Shown piece by piece: positions 6,844-15,288 of a stretch of 64,000 bases of DNA. The notes under the pieces were generated by a model. The model searched no databases and was not told the DNA's origin. It saw only the letters and a list, made by a program, of their open reading frames with translations. Both the position numbers and the translations under genes were made by a program. The stretch is from Simplicispira psychrophila DSM 11588 (GTDB taxonomy: Bacteria > Pseudomonadota > Gammaproteobacteria > Burkholderiales > Burkholderiaceae_C), in contig NZ_JHYS01000004.1 of the NCBI RefSeq assembly GCF_000688255.1, positions 1 to 64,000 on the forward strand. The letters are read 5' to 3'. Each line of letters starts with the position of its first letter. Position 1 is the stretch's first letter.

Positions 6844-9282
6844 ATGCCTGCACAAGACCTGTTTTCTGGCGCACCAGCGCCTTTTGGCGCTGCCCCCAGC
6901 GCTGCCGCCCCGCCGTTGCTGGCGCATCTCAACCCCGAGCAGCTGGCTGCCGTCACGCTGCCGACCGGCCACGCGCTCATCCTGGCCGGCGCCGGCTCGG
7001 GTAAAACGCGGGTGTTGACCACGCGCATTGCCTGGCTGTTGCAAAACGGTCTGGCCACGCCGGGCAGCATCTTGGCGGTGACGTTTACCAACAAGGCGGC
7101 TAAAGAGATGGTGGCGCGCTTGTCGGCCATGTTGCCCGTGAGCGTGCGCGGCATGTGGATTGGCACCTTCCACGGCCTGTGCAACCGCTTGCTGCGCGCG
7201 CACCACCAAGCCGCCGGTCTGCCGCAGTCGTTTCAGATTTTGGACACGCAAGACCAACTCTCGGCCGTCAAGCGCCTGTGCAAGCAATACAACGTGGATA
7301 TCGAACGCTTTGTGCCCAAGCAGCTGCAATACTTTATTGCGGGCTGCAAGGAAGAGGGCCAGCGCCCGCGCGACGTGCCGGTGGCCGAGCACGACACCGA
7401 CGGGCGCAAGAAGGTCGAGCTGTACCAGCTGTACGAAGAGCAATGCCAGCGCGAAGGCGTGGTTGATTTTGGCGAGCTGATGCTGCGCAGTTACGAGCTG
7501 CTGCGCGACCACGACGCTATCCGCGTGCACTACCAGCGGCGTTTTGCGCACATCCTGGTGGACGAGTTTCAGGACACCAACAAGCTGCAATATGCGTGGC
7601 TGAAGCAACTGGCCGGCGATGAGGTCGATGGCCATTTTGAAGCGCGTGGCAGTGTGATGGCCGTCGGTGACGATGACCAGAGCATCTACGCCTTTCGCGG
7701 CGCACGCGTCGGCAATATGGCCGATTTTGTGCGCGAATTTGACGTGCAGCGGCAGATCAAGCTGGAGCAAAACTACCGCAGCTACAGCCACATCTTGGAC
7801 GCCGCCAACCAGCTCATCGAGCACAACACCGGGCGCCTGGGCAAGAACCTGCGCACCGAACAAGGCCCAGGCGAGCCGGTGCGCGTGTATGAGGCGCCGA
7901 GCGATTTGATGGAAGCGCGCTGGATGGTGGAGGAGATTCGCCAGCTGGTCAAAAGTGACGGTTTTAAGCGCCAGGAAATCGCCGTGCTGTACCGCAGCAA
8001 CGCGCAAAGCCGCATCATCGAATCGACCCTGTTCAACGCCGCCGTGCCCTACCGCGTCTATGGCGGCCTGCGCTTTTTTGAGCGCGCTGAAGTCAAAAGC
8101 GCGCTGGCCTATCTGCGTCTGCTGGAGAACCCGCAGGACGACACCAGCTTTATGCGGGTGGTCAACTTTCCGCCGCGCGGGATTGGGGCGCGCAGCGTTG
8201 AGGTGCTGCAGGACGCGGCGCGCAGCATCGGCTGCTCGCTGCACGATGCGGTCAGCACGGTGCCAGGCAAAGCAGGGGCCAATTTGGGTGCCTTTGTCGC
8301 CATGGTGGATGTGTTGCGCGAGCGAACGCAAGGGCTGACGCTGCGCGCCATCATCGAGCAGATGCTGCAATCGACCGGCCTGCTGGAGCACTACCGCGCT
8401 GAAAGAGAAGGCGCCGACCGGGTGGAAAACTTGGAAGAACTGGTCAACGCCGCCGAGAGCTTTGTCACGCAAGAAGGCTTTGGTCGCGACGCCGTAGCGC
8501 TGCCGCTGGACGAGCACGGCGCGCCACTGACGCAGAGCCCGGTCAGCCAAGGCTTGGACATGAACGCGCCTTTGTCTGCCTCTGCTGTTCCTGGCATCGT
8601 GGACATCGACACCGGCGAAACCTTGTCGCCGCTGGGCGCCTTCCTGACGCACGCGGCACTGGAAGCGGGCGACAACCAGGCCCAAACCGGCCAAGACGCC
8701 GTGCAACTGATGACGGTACATGCCAGCAAGGGGCTGGAATTTGACGCCGTATTCATCGGTGGCATGGAAGACGGCCTGTTTCCGCACGAAAACGCCCTGA
8801 GCGATCGCAACGGCATCGAAGAAGAGCGCCGCCTGATGTATGTCGCCATCACCCGCGCGCGCAAACGCCTGTACTTGAGCCATTCGCAAACACGCCTGCT
8901 GCACGGCCAGACGCGCTACAACGCCAAGAGCCGTTTCTTTGACGAACTGCCGGAGAGCGCGCTGAAGTGGATCACGCCCAAGCAATCGGGCTTTGGTACC
9001 TTTACTCCTGATTCGATAGCTGGTAGCGCTTATCCACAAAGCGCTGCAGGCCGATATGGCTATAAATCAGACACTTTTGCCAGTCCCCCCGTACCACCGC
9101 AAAAGGCTGCGCCAGCGCACGGCCTGCGTGCCGGGCTGGCGGTGTTCCATGCCAAATTTGGGGAAGGCCAAGTGCTGGCGCTGGAAGGCACCGGCGACGA
9201 TGCCCGCGCCCAGGTGAATTTTCCGCGCCACGGTACCAAGTGGCTGGCCCTGTCGGTGGCCAAGCTAACGGTGGTGGAGTAG
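6844..9282 (+). CDS. uvrD: UvrD/PcrA-type superfamily 1 DNA helicase
   Basis: An 812-residue 3'-5' helicase for nucleotide excision and mismatch repair. Motifs in order: Q-motif region LNPEQLAAV (29-37), Walker A AGAGSGKT (48-55), TFTNKAAKEM, motif II VDEFQDTN, motif III GDDDQSIYAFRGA, motif IV QNYRS, motif V LMTVHASKGLEFD and motif VI YVAITRARKRLYL. The C-terminal VFHAKFGEGQVLALEGTG segment matches the Tudor-like tail of PcrA/UvrD that contacts RNA polymerase. The ATG at 6844 is chosen because the conserved domain starts 27 residues later; the frame extends upstream but without family-like sequence. Residues about 724-743, between the core and the tail, are encoded by a dispersed palindromic repeat (see repeat at 9014). 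Confidence 0.93.
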   Translation: MPAQDLFSGAPAPFGAAPSAAAPPLLAHLNPEQLAAVTLPTGHALILAGAGSGKTRVLTTRIAWLLQNGLATPGSILAVTFTNKAAKEMVARLSAMLPVSVRGMWIGTFHGLCNRLLRAHHQAAGLPQSFQILDTQDQLSAVKRLCKQYNVDIERFVPKQLQYFIAGCKEEGQRPRDVPVAEHDTDGRKKVELYQLYEEQCQREGVVDFGELMLRSYELLRDHDAIRVHYQRRFAHILVDEFQDTNKLQYAWLKQLAGDEVDGHFEARGSVMAVGDDDQSIYAFRGARVGNMADFVREFDVQRQIKLEQNYRSYSHILDAANQLIEHNTGRLGKNLRTEQGPGEPVRVYEAPSDLMEARWMVEEIRQLVKSDGFKRQEIAVLYRSNAQSRIIESTLFNAAVPYRVYGGLRFFERAEVKSALAYLRLLENPQDDTSFMRVVNFPPRGIGARSVEVLQDAARSIGCSLHDAVSTVPGKAGANLGAFVAMVDVLRERTQGLTLRAIIEQMLQSTGLLEHYRAEREGADRVENLEELVNAAESFVTQEGFGRDAVALPLDEHGAPLTQSPVSQGLDMNAPLSASAVPGIVDIDTGETLSPLGAFLTHAALEAGDNQAQTGQDAVQLMTVHASKGLEFDAVFIGGMEDGLFPHENALSDRNGIEEERRLMYVAITRARKRLYLSHSQTRLLHGQTRYNAKSRFFDELPESALKWITPKQSGFGTFTPDSIAGSAYPQSAAGRYGYKSDTFASPPVPPQKAAPAHGLRAGLAVFHAKFGEGQVLALEGTGDDARAQVNFPRHGTKWLALSVAKLTVVE
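9014..9070. repeat. Dispersed palindromic repeat, in-frame copy inside uvrD
   Basis: ATAGCTGGTAGCGCTTAT followed by AAGCGCTGCAGGCCGATA and ATGGCTATAAA matches the intergenic copy at 33172-33214 over most of its length. Here it is translated as SIAGSAYPQSAAGRYGYK in the uvrD linker. Confidence 0.7.
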
Positions 9283-9300
9283 GGTAGGGCGCTGCAGCCG

Positions 9301-9340
9301 CTGTCACGCCGCTGTCATGTCTGCGTCATGGCGGTGTCGC
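9301..9340 (+). promoter_or_regulatory. Pho box (PhoB binding site), four heptamer units
   Basis: Four heptamers are spaced 11 bp apart, as in tandem Pho boxes (7-bp repeat plus 4-bp spacer): CTGTCAC 9301, CTGTCAT 9312, GCGTCAT 9323 and GTGTCGC 9334. The first two match the CTGTCAT consensus closely. They end 52 bp before the phoX ATG, and a possible -10 (TACGCT, 9351) follows at a spacing typical of PhoB-activated promoters. This predicts induction by phosphate starvation. Confidence 0.75.
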
Positions 9341-9392
9341 AATGGCTTTGTACGCTCCTTGGGATTGCCATCCCCACATCCAAGGAGCCCCG

Positions 9393-11609
9393 ATGACCCA
9401 CCGCCAGACTGCGCCCGAGACGCCTGTCGATTTCAACAACGACAACGCCAACACGTCCACCAACACCAGCTTCGAGTCGGTGCTGCGCGCACGCCTGTCG
9501 CGCCGGCGCCTGCTGCGCGGCAGCGTCGGCGGTGTGGGTACGGCCCTGCTCGGGGGCCTGGGCCTGAGCGCCTGTGGCGGCAGCGGTGGCGAGAGCGATC
9601 CGGTGACACCACCGGCCGCACAGGTGCTGGGTTTTGCCGCTGTGGGCAAGAGCTTGGCCGACAGCGTCAGCGTGCCGGCGGGTTACACCGCCAGCGTGCT
9701 GTATGCGCTGGGCGACCCGGTGCTGCCGGGCACCAGCGCCTACAAAAACGACGGCAGCGACAGCGACTTTGAGCAGCGCGGCGGCGACCACCACGACGGT
9801 ATGGAGTGGTTTGGTCTGGGTGCCGAGGGCCAGCGCAGCGACAGCGCCACCGAGCACGGCCTGCTGGCCATCAACCACGAGGCCACCACCGATGAGAAGC
9901 TCTCGTCCTTCTTCATCCACGCCAACGGCGGCACGGCCACGTTGCCACGCCCGGCAGTAGAGGTGGACAAGGAGGTGGCATTGCACGGCATTGCCGTGAT
10001 CGAAGTCACCCGCCGCAAAGACGGCTGGGGCTATCAGACCGATTCCAAGCGCAACTTTCGCCTCACGCCGCTCTCGCCGATGGAGCTGTCGGGCCCAGCG
10101 CGCGGCAGCGCCCAGCTAGTGACGAAATACGCCCCCGCTGGCACCACCACGCGCGGCACACTGAACAACTGCGGCACCGGCAAAACGCCTTGGGGCACCT
10201 TTCTGAGTGGCGAAGAAAACTGGTTCGGCTATTTCACCCGCGCTGCCACCGACGATGCCGTACGCGCCGACCAGAGCGTGGTGGCCCTCAAGCGCTATGG
10301 CCGCAACCAGGGCGCGGCCTCGCGCCACGGCTGGGAAACCGGCGGTAGCGAAGACAAATACCAACGCTGGGACATCAGCCAGCGCGGCAGCTCGGCCAAC
10401 GGCAGCGACGACTACCGCCACGAGATGAATGGCATGGGCTACATCGTCGAAATCGACGCCTATGACAAAACCCGCCTGCCGAAAAAGCGTACCGGCCTGG
10501 GCCGCTTTGCTCACGAAAGCGCCGCCTTTGGCTCGGTGGTGGTGGGCCAGCCGCTCACGGTGTATATGGGTGATGATTCGCGCGGCGAATACATCTACAA
10601 ATTTGTCTCTCGTACCGCGTGGAGTGCGCAGGATGCCAACGCCGCCGACCGCTTGGCGGTGGGCGACAAGTACCTCGATGCCGGCACGCTGTACGTGGCG
10701 CGCTTCCATGCCGACGGCACCGGCCAGTGGATGGAACTGTCGCTGGCCAACCCAGCCGTGGCGGGTTACGCCGGCTATCGGTTTGCCGACGCCGCTGATG
10801 TCGCCATCCACACCCGCCTGGCGGCCGACGCCGCCGGCGCCACCAAAATGGACCGGCCCGAGTGGAATGCCGTCAACCCGGCCAATGGTGAGGTCTATTT
10901 CACGTTGACCAACAACAGCAACCGCAGCCTGGATCCGAGCAGCAGCCAGTATTTGCCCGATGCTGCCAATCCGCGTGCTTATACCGACATGAAGGGGGAA
11001 GCCAAGCAAAACGGCAACCCCAATGGTCATCTGGTGCGCCTGAAGGAACACGACAGTGGTTTCCAGTGGGATGTGTACCTGTTCGGCGCCGAGGCCGGGG
11101 CCGATCAAGGCTTGGTGAATATTTCCGCGCTGACCCAGGACCAGGATTTTTCCAGCCCCGACGGTTTGGTATTCAGTAAAGCTACCGGCATTTGCTGGAT
11201 TCAGACCGACGACGGCGCTTACACCGATGTCAGCAACTGCATGATGCTGGCCGCCGTGCCAGGGCGCGTCGGCGATGGTGGCGCTCGGACGCTGTCGTAC
11301 ACCCGGGCCGATGGCAGCCAGCTGGACGTACTGACGCAGGTCGGCAAACCCGCCACGCCGGACACGCTGAAGCGCTTTCTGGTCGGCCCCAAGGGTTGCG
11401 AAATCACCGGTCTGACCGAAACGCCGGATGGCAAGACGATTTTTGTCAACATCCAGCACCCGGGTGAATCGACCAAGATGGCTGACGTGGCGGACCCCGC
11501 CAAATACCAGAGCCAGTGGCCGGCCAACGCCGGCTATGGCGCGGGGAAACGCCCCCGTTCAGCCACGATCGTCATTACCAAGAACGACGGCGGCAAGGTC
11601 GGCACCTGA
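9393..11609 (+). CDS. phoX: PhoX-type alkaline phosphatase (DUF839), Tat-exported
   Basis: A 738-residue protein of the PhoX/DUF839 family, Ca/Fe-dependent phosphatases that release phosphate from organic esters outside the cytoplasm. The Tat signal is SRRRLLRGSVGG (residues 36-47), followed by a hydrophobic stretch ending LGLSACGG, which resembles a lipobox, so it may be a Tat-exported lipoprotein. Family-like stretches include DHHDGMEWFGL, LLAINHE, CGTGKTPWGTFLSGEENW and DGLVFSKATGICWIQTDDG. The start at 9393 is preceded by AAGGAGC at good spacing; an upstream in-frame ATG at 9342 lies in the promoter and is rejected. The Pho box upstream supports the functional call. Confidence 0.9.
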   Translation: MTHRQTAPETPVDFNNDNANTSTNTSFESVLRARLSRRRLLRGSVGGVGTALLGGLGLSACGGSGGESDPVTPPAAQVLGFAAVGKSLADSVSVPAGYTASVLYALGDPVLPGTSAYKNDGSDSDFEQRGGDHHDGMEWFGLGAEGQRSDSATEHGLLAINHEATTDEKLSSFFIHANGGTATLPRPAVEVDKEVALHGIAVIEVTRRKDGWGYQTDSKRNFRLTPLSPMELSGPARGSAQLVTKYAPAGTTTRGTLNNCGTGKTPWGTFLSGEENWFGYFTRAATDDAVRADQSVVALKRYGRNQGAASRHGWETGGSEDKYQRWDISQRGSSANGSDDYRHEMNGMGYIVEIDAYDKTRLPKKRTGLGRFAHESAAFGSVVVGQPLTVYMGDDSRGEYIYKFVSRTAWSAQDANAADRLAVGDKYLDAGTLYVARFHADGTGQWMELSLANPAVAGYAGYRFADAADVAIHTRLAADAAGATKMDRPEWNAVNPANGEVYFTLTNNSNRSLDPSSSQYLPDAANPRAYTDMKGEAKQNGNPNGHLVRLKEHDSGFQWDVYLFGAEAGADQGLVNISALTQDQDFSSPDGLVFSKATGICWIQTDDGAYTDVSNCMMLAAVPGRVGDGGARTLSYTRADGSQLDVLTQVGKPATPDTLKRFLVGPKGCEITGLTETPDGKTIFVNIQHPGESTKMADVADPAKYQSQWPANAGYGAGKRPRSATIVITKNDGGKVGT

Positions 11610-11628
11610 GGACCGTAGGTCTGCCGCT

Positions 11629-11964
11629 TCAAGCCGTCTCGGGCCAAGACGGATAAGAAGGGTAAGGCGCCAGTCCGTGGCGTATGCGCGCCCGGTCGCA
11701 GGCTGCGCTACCGGCGGCGAATTCGCGGCACGGCGAAGGTCGCCATTCGTAGATGCCGCAGGCCACCTTTTCGCCTAACTTGCCGGTGAGTGCGGCGCAG
11801 CGTGGGGAGCGGTAGTCGGTACCACGCATTCGGCACAGGTGTTCGGTGAGCTGCTCGGCCAAGCCGGAAGGCACCCGACCGCCGCAGCCCTCCAGTTCCT
11901 GCACGGCAAAGTCCACGCGGAAACTGGCACAGCAGACGCCGCAGGTGAGGCAAAGGTCGTGCAT
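11629..11964 (-). CDS. YkgJ-family cysteine-cluster protein
   Basis: A 111-residue protein with the YkgJ/UPF0153 arrangement of clustered Cys residues: CLTCGVCCASF near the N-terminus, then CRMRG, RCAALTG and CGIYEWRPSPCREF. The family is thought to bind zinc or an iron-sulfur cluster; its biochemical role is not established. The start at 11964 (MHDLCLTCGVCC) places the first cluster right after the initiator, as in homologues. It is convergent with phoX (20 bp between stops) and lies downstream of the argF terminator, so it is probably transcribed separately. Confidence 0.85.
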   Translation of the reverse strand: MHDLCLTCGVCCASFRVDFAVQELEGCGGRVPSGLAEQLTEHLCRMRGTDYRSPRCAALTGKLGEKVACGIYEWRPSPCREFAAGSAACDRARIRHGLAPYPSYPSWPETA

Positions 11965-11982
11965 AAAGCGGTAATAAAGAGT

Positions 11983-12003
11983 AAAAAAGCGGCCGCAGCC
12001 GCT
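11983..12003 (-). terminator. Rho-independent terminator after argF
   Basis: On the minus strand AGCGGC-TGCG-GCCGCT (11988-12003) is followed by a run of six T (complement of A 11983-11988). It lies 30 bp past the argF stop and before the YkgJ-family gene. Confidence 0.75.
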
Positions 12004-12032
12004 GTGTTTTTGGTTTGAAGGGATGTGGCGGG

Positions 12033-12953
12033 TTACGCCTGCCGACCCAGCAGCAGGTATTCCATCAGCGCCTTTTGGGCGTGCATCCGGTTCTCGGCCT
12101 CGTCCCAAACCACCGATTGCGGGCCGTCGATGACGTCGGCTTCCACCTCTTCGCCGCGGTGCGCTGGCAGGCAGTGCATGAACAGGGCGCCGGGTTGGGC
12201 CACCGACATCATCTCGGCATCGACGCACCAGTCGGCAAAGGCCTTCTTGCGCTCTTCGTTTTCGGCTTCGTAGCCCATGCTGGTCCAGACGTCGGTGGTG
12301 ACCAGGTCAGCGCCGCGGCAGGCGTCCAGCGGGTTCTTGAAAAATTGATAGCTGCCAGCGCTGGTGCCGCCTGCGCCCATGGCCAGTTTCTCGTCCACTT
12401 CGTAGCCGCTGGGGGTACTCACATGCACCTTGAAGCCGAGCAGCTGCGCCGCCTGCAGCCAGGTGTTGGCCATGTTGTTGCCATCACCGACCCAAGCCAC
12501 GGTCTTGCCCTGGATGGAGCCACGGTGCTCGATGAAGGTGAAGATGTCGGCCAGGATTTGGCACGGGTGGAACTCGTTGGTCAGGCCGTTGATGACCGGC
12601 ACGCGCGAGTCAGCGGCAAAGTCCTCGATCTTGGTCTGCTCAAAGGTGCGGATCATCACCAAATCGACCATGCGGCTGATGACCTTGGCGCTGTCGTTGA
12701 TCGGCTCGGCGCGGCCCAGTTGGCTGTCGCCGGTGGTGAGGTGGACCACGCTGCCGCCCAGCTGGTACATGCCGGCCTCAAAGCTGACGCGGGTGCGCGT
12801 GCTGGCTTTTTCAAAAATCATCGCCAGCGTGCGGTCGGCCAGCGTGTGGTGCTTTTCGTAGGCCTTGAACTTCTTTTTGATGAGGGCGGCGCGCTCGAAC
12901 AGGTAGGCGTATTCGTCGGCATTGAGGTCGTTGAATTGCAGATAGTGTTTCAT
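12033..12953 (-). CDS. argF: Ornithine carbamoyltransferase
   Basis: A 306-residue enzyme that condenses ornithine with carbamoyl phosphate to citrulline in arginine biosynthesis. The carbamoyl-phosphate motif STRTR is at residues 51-55. The ornithine-side motif FMHCLPAHRGEEV lies near the C-terminus, and EFHPCQILADIFTF provides the HPxQ motif. The length is normal. It is encoded 35 bp downstream of argD on the same strand and followed by a strong terminator, so argD-argF is a two-gene arginine operon. Confidence 0.96.
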   Translation of the reverse strand: MKHYLQFNDLNADEYAYLFERAALIKKKFKAYEKHHTLADRTLAMIFEKASTRTRVSFEAGMYQLGGSVVHLTTGDSQLGRAEPINDSAKVISRMVDLVMIRTFEQTKIEDFAADSRVPVINGLTNEFHPCQILADIFTFIEHRGSIQGKTVAWVGDGNNMANTWLQAAQLLGFKVHVSTPSGYEVDEKLAMGAGGTSAGSYQFFKNPLDACRGADLVTTDVWTSMGYEAENEERKKAFADWCVDAEMMSVAQPGALFMHCLPAHRGEEVEADVIDGPQSVVWDEAENRMHAQKALMEYLLLGRQA

Positions 12954-12988
12954 GGCATCCAGGTCGGTCGCGGGGCGGGTGGCCCCGG

Positions 12989-14185
12989 TTATTCGGCCAG
13001 CAGGTCTTTGACCAGCGGAGTGAGCAGGGCGACGATTTCATCGGCCTCAGTGGTGGTCAAGATCAGCGACGGCACCATGCGAATCACGCTGTCGGCGGTC
13101 ACGCTGATCAGGAGTCCGGCCTGGGCGGCGCGGGCCACCAGCACGCCGCAGGACTTGGTCAGCTCGATGCCAATCATCAGGCCCTGCCCGCGAATGTCTT
13201 TTACCCCCGGCAAGCTGCCCAGTTCGCGCTGCAGGGTGGCCCTCAGGTGGGCGCCCACCGTAGCAGCGTTTTCCAGCAGGCCGTCGGCTTCCATGATGCG
13301 GATGGTTTCAACGCCAGCACGCATCGCCAGCGGGTTGCCGCCAAAGGTCGAGCCGTGGTTGCCTGGCTGCAGCACGTTGGCAGCTTTGGGGCCGGCGACA
13401 ACGGCGCCAATCGGCACGCCTGAGGCCAGCCCCTTGGCCAGCGGCATCACGTCGGGCACGATGCCGGCCCACTGGTGGGCAAACCATTTGCCGGTGCGGC
13501 CCATGCCGCATTGCACTTCGTCAATCATCATCAGCCAGCCGCGCTCGTTGCACAGTTGGCGCAACTGTTGCAGGTAGTCGATGCGCATCGGGTGGACGCC
13601 GCCTTCGCCCTGGATGGTCTCAAAGAACACCGCCACCACATTGGGGTTGCCTTCGGTGGCGGCCTGGATGGCGGCAATGTCGTTGACCGGCACGCGGATA
13701 AAGCCTTCGACCAGCGGACCAAAGCCGGTGTGGATTTTGGGGTTGCCGGTGGCCGACATGGTGGCAATCGAGCGGCCGTGGAAGGCTTTTTCGTAGACCA
13801 CGATTTCGGGTTGGGCGATGCCTTTATCGACGCCGTATTTGCGCGCGATTTTCAGCGCCGCCTCATTGGCTTCCAGGCCCGAATTGCAGAAGAACACATT
13901 GCTCATGCCCGACAGCTCGACCAGTTTGGCGGCGAGTTGCTCCTGCAGCGGGATGTGGTAATAGTTCGAGGTATGGATCAGTTGGGTCAGCTGCTCTTGC
14001 AACGCAGGCACCAGTTGGGCATGGTTGTGGCCCAGGGTGTTGACCGCAATGCCACCCAGCGCATCCAGGTACTGCTTGCCGTTGACGTCCCACACACGGC
14101 AGCCCTGACCGCGCGCCAGCGCAATCGGCACGCGGCCATAGGTGTTCATCACGTGGGGTGAGGCGGCCTCAATGAAAGCGGTCAT
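12989..14185 (-). CDS. argD: Acetylornithine aminotransferase
   Basis: A 398-residue class III PLP-dependent aminotransferase. It transfers the amino group from glutamate to N-acetylglutamate semialdehyde and may also serve the succinyl-diaminopimelate step. Visible features are the N-terminal NTYGRVPIALARGQGCRVWD, the PLP phosphate region FFCNSGLEANEAALK, the DEVQCGMGRTG motif, and the Schiff-base Lys in MPLAKGLASGVPIG. It is the first gene of the argD-argF unit. A 22-bp palindrome lies about 110 bp upstream, between it and the divergent DUF3579 gene, and could affect either gene. Confidence 0.95.
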   Translation of the reverse strand: MTAFIEAASPHVMNTYGRVPIALARGQGCRVWDVNGKQYLDALGGIAVNTLGHNHAQLVPALQEQLTQLIHTSNYYHIPLQEQLAAKLVELSGMSNVFFCNSGLEANEAALKIARKYGVDKGIAQPEIVVYEKAFHGRSIATMSATGNPKIHTGFGPLVEGFIRVPVNDIAAIQAATEGNPNVVAVFFETIQGEGGVHPMRIDYLQQLRQLCNERGWLMMIDEVQCGMGRTGKWFAHQWAGIVPDVMPLAKGLASGVPIGAVVAGPKAANVLQPGNHGSTFGGNPLAMRAGVETIRIMEADGLLENAATVGAHLRATLQRELGSLPGVKDIRGQGLMIGIELTKSCGVLVARAAQAGLLISVTADSVIRMVPSLILTTTEADEIVALLTPLVKDLLAE

Positions 14186-14296
14186 GCAGGGAATCTCCAG
14201 TCAGTGCGGGGACGGGCCAACCCCAACGGGCGGGCCAGAAAAAAGAACACTGATTCTAGAACGGCCCCATGCCTCTGGCAGACGGGAAAAATAGGG

Positions 14297-14318
14297 GTAA
14301 CTCTTATATAAGAGTTAC
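14297..14318. promoter_or_regulatory. 22-bp perfect palindrome, probable operator
   Basis: The half-site GTAACTCTTAT (14297-14307) is followed directly by its exact reverse complement, giving a gapless 22-bp palindrome. The right half overlaps a good -10 hexamer, TACAAT (14316-14321), reading toward the DUF3579 gene at 14385. The position over a promoter core fits an operator for a dimeric regulator; the central CTTATATAAG recalls GntR- or MarR-like sites, but the cognate regulator is not identified. Confidence 0.6.
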
Positions 14319-14384
14319 AATGCCCGGTTACCGCGCAACAAGCAGCGATCCTGCGCAGGCTGCTGAATTATTTTTCATAACCCG

Positions 14385-14711
14385 ATGGTCTCTCCTTCAT
14401 CTCAAGAAGTTTTCATCCAGGGCATCACACTGGCCGGAAAAACCTTCCGCCCCAGTGACTGGGCCGAGCGACTGGCCGGTGTGATGAGCAGCTTTCGCCC
14501 CGGCGGCAGCCAGCCGGGCAGCCATCTGTCCTATTCGCCCTGGTGCGTGCCTACGGTCATCAACGGCACCAAGTGCGTCATCGTCAATTACGCGCTGCGC
14601 GACTACGAACCGATGGCCTGGGATTTCGTCATGAACTTTGCGCGCGACAACTCGTTGCAAGTGGCCGAGGCGTGCCTGCTGCCCGATCCGCCCGCAGTTG
14701 CCAAGCCCTGA
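14385..14711 (+). CDS. DUF3579 domain-containing protein
   Basis: A 108-residue cytoplasmic protein of the DUF3579 family, common in Burkholderiales and related betaproteobacteria and of unknown function. Family-like segments are FIQGITLAGKTFRPSDWAER, the RPGG turn, YSPWCVPTVINGTKCVIV and LRDYEPMAWDFVMNFARDN. It is a single-gene unit between the divergent argD and the convergent rpsT, with the palindromic operator upstream and a strong bidirectional terminator downstream. Confidence 0.8.
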   Translation: MVSPSSQEVFIQGITLAGKTFRPSDWAERLAGVMSSFRPGGSQPGSHLSYSPWCVPTVINGTKCVIVNYALRDYEPMAWDFVMNFARDNSLQVAEACLLPDPPAVAKP

Positions 14712-14723
14712 TTCCGCGTAATC

Positions 14724-14785
14724 ACTACAAAATTAATAGCTTAAAGCGCAAGCCAGCCAATGGTTTGCGGCTGATTTGACCTGAT
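14724..14785. repeat. Degenerate copy of the dispersed palindromic repeat
   Basis: CACTACAAAATTAATAGCTT, then AAAGCGCAAG and a later GGCTGATTTGA, resembles worn copies of the AATAGCT...AGCGCTT...GGCTGATTT family. The match is partial. Confidence 0.4.
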
Positions 14786-14805
14786 TTTCAGTCTGCACCA
14801 GACAC

Positions 14806-14833
14806 AAAAAAGCCGTCTTGCGACGGCTTTTTT
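14806..14833. terminator. Bidirectional Rho-independent terminator
   Basis: AAAAAAGCCGTC (14806-14817), loop TTGC, then GACGGCTTTTTT (14822-14833). The perfect stem with A and T tracts can end transcription from both the DUF3579 gene (plus) and rpsT (minus). Confidence 0.85.
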
Positions 14834-14919
14834 GCTTTTGCTGACAGCGCACCCGTTACAAACGGCGAGCGATCTAGACTTCAGGTCCTAGGCCGCTCGG
14901 GCTGTTTGCCTGAAGTGGG

Positions 14920-15219
14920 TCAGGCGGCCAGTGCCAAGGCTTTCACCTTGGACGACAGGCGACTCTTATCGCGAGCGGCCTTGTTCTTGTGGAAGATGCC
15001 CTTGTCAGCAATGGTATCGACCACAGCTTGCATCTTGGCGAACAGTTCGGTCGCCTTGGTCTTATCGCCCGTCAGAACGGCTTTTTCGACGTTCTTGACT
15101 GCGGTACGGTATTTGGAACGCAGCGAAGTGTTCGCGGCGTTGATTTTCGTGTTCTGGCGGACGCGCTTGCGGCCTGACGCCAGACGGGGGTTCTTTTTCT
15201 TGGGTTTAGCAGATGCCAT
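14920..15219 (-). CDS. rpsT: 30S ribosomal protein S20
   Basis: A 99-residue, Lys/Arg-rich protein starting [19 protein letters not shown] and containing the S20 core [15 protein letters not shown] and the ending [21 protein letters not shown]20 binds 16S rRNA early in 30S assembly. It is somewhat longer than the E. coli protein, as usual in betaproteobacteria. It is divergent from murJ; the promoters share roughly 70 bp. Confidence 0.96.
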   Translation of the reverse strand: MASAKPKKKNPRLASGRKRVRQNTKINAANTSLRSKYRTAVKNVEKAVLTGDKTKATELFAKMQAVVDTIADKGIFHKNKAARDKSRLSSKVKALALAA

Positions 15220-15288
15220 GGTATGTGTTCCTAATGTCTGAGGATGATGTCAGCAAAACCGGCGATTATAAGGCATACACTCTGCGCC

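Noticed and set aside
6697-9039. Long antisense frame (about 780 codons) opposite uvrD
   Set aside because: It mirrors uvrD in a GC-rich gene, lacks recognisable motifs and a ribosome binding site, and uvrD has all helicase motifs.
9342-9392. Upstream start for phoX at 9342
   Set aside because: It lies directly after the Pho box, has no ribosome binding site and would place residues before the Tat signal that do not look like a signal.
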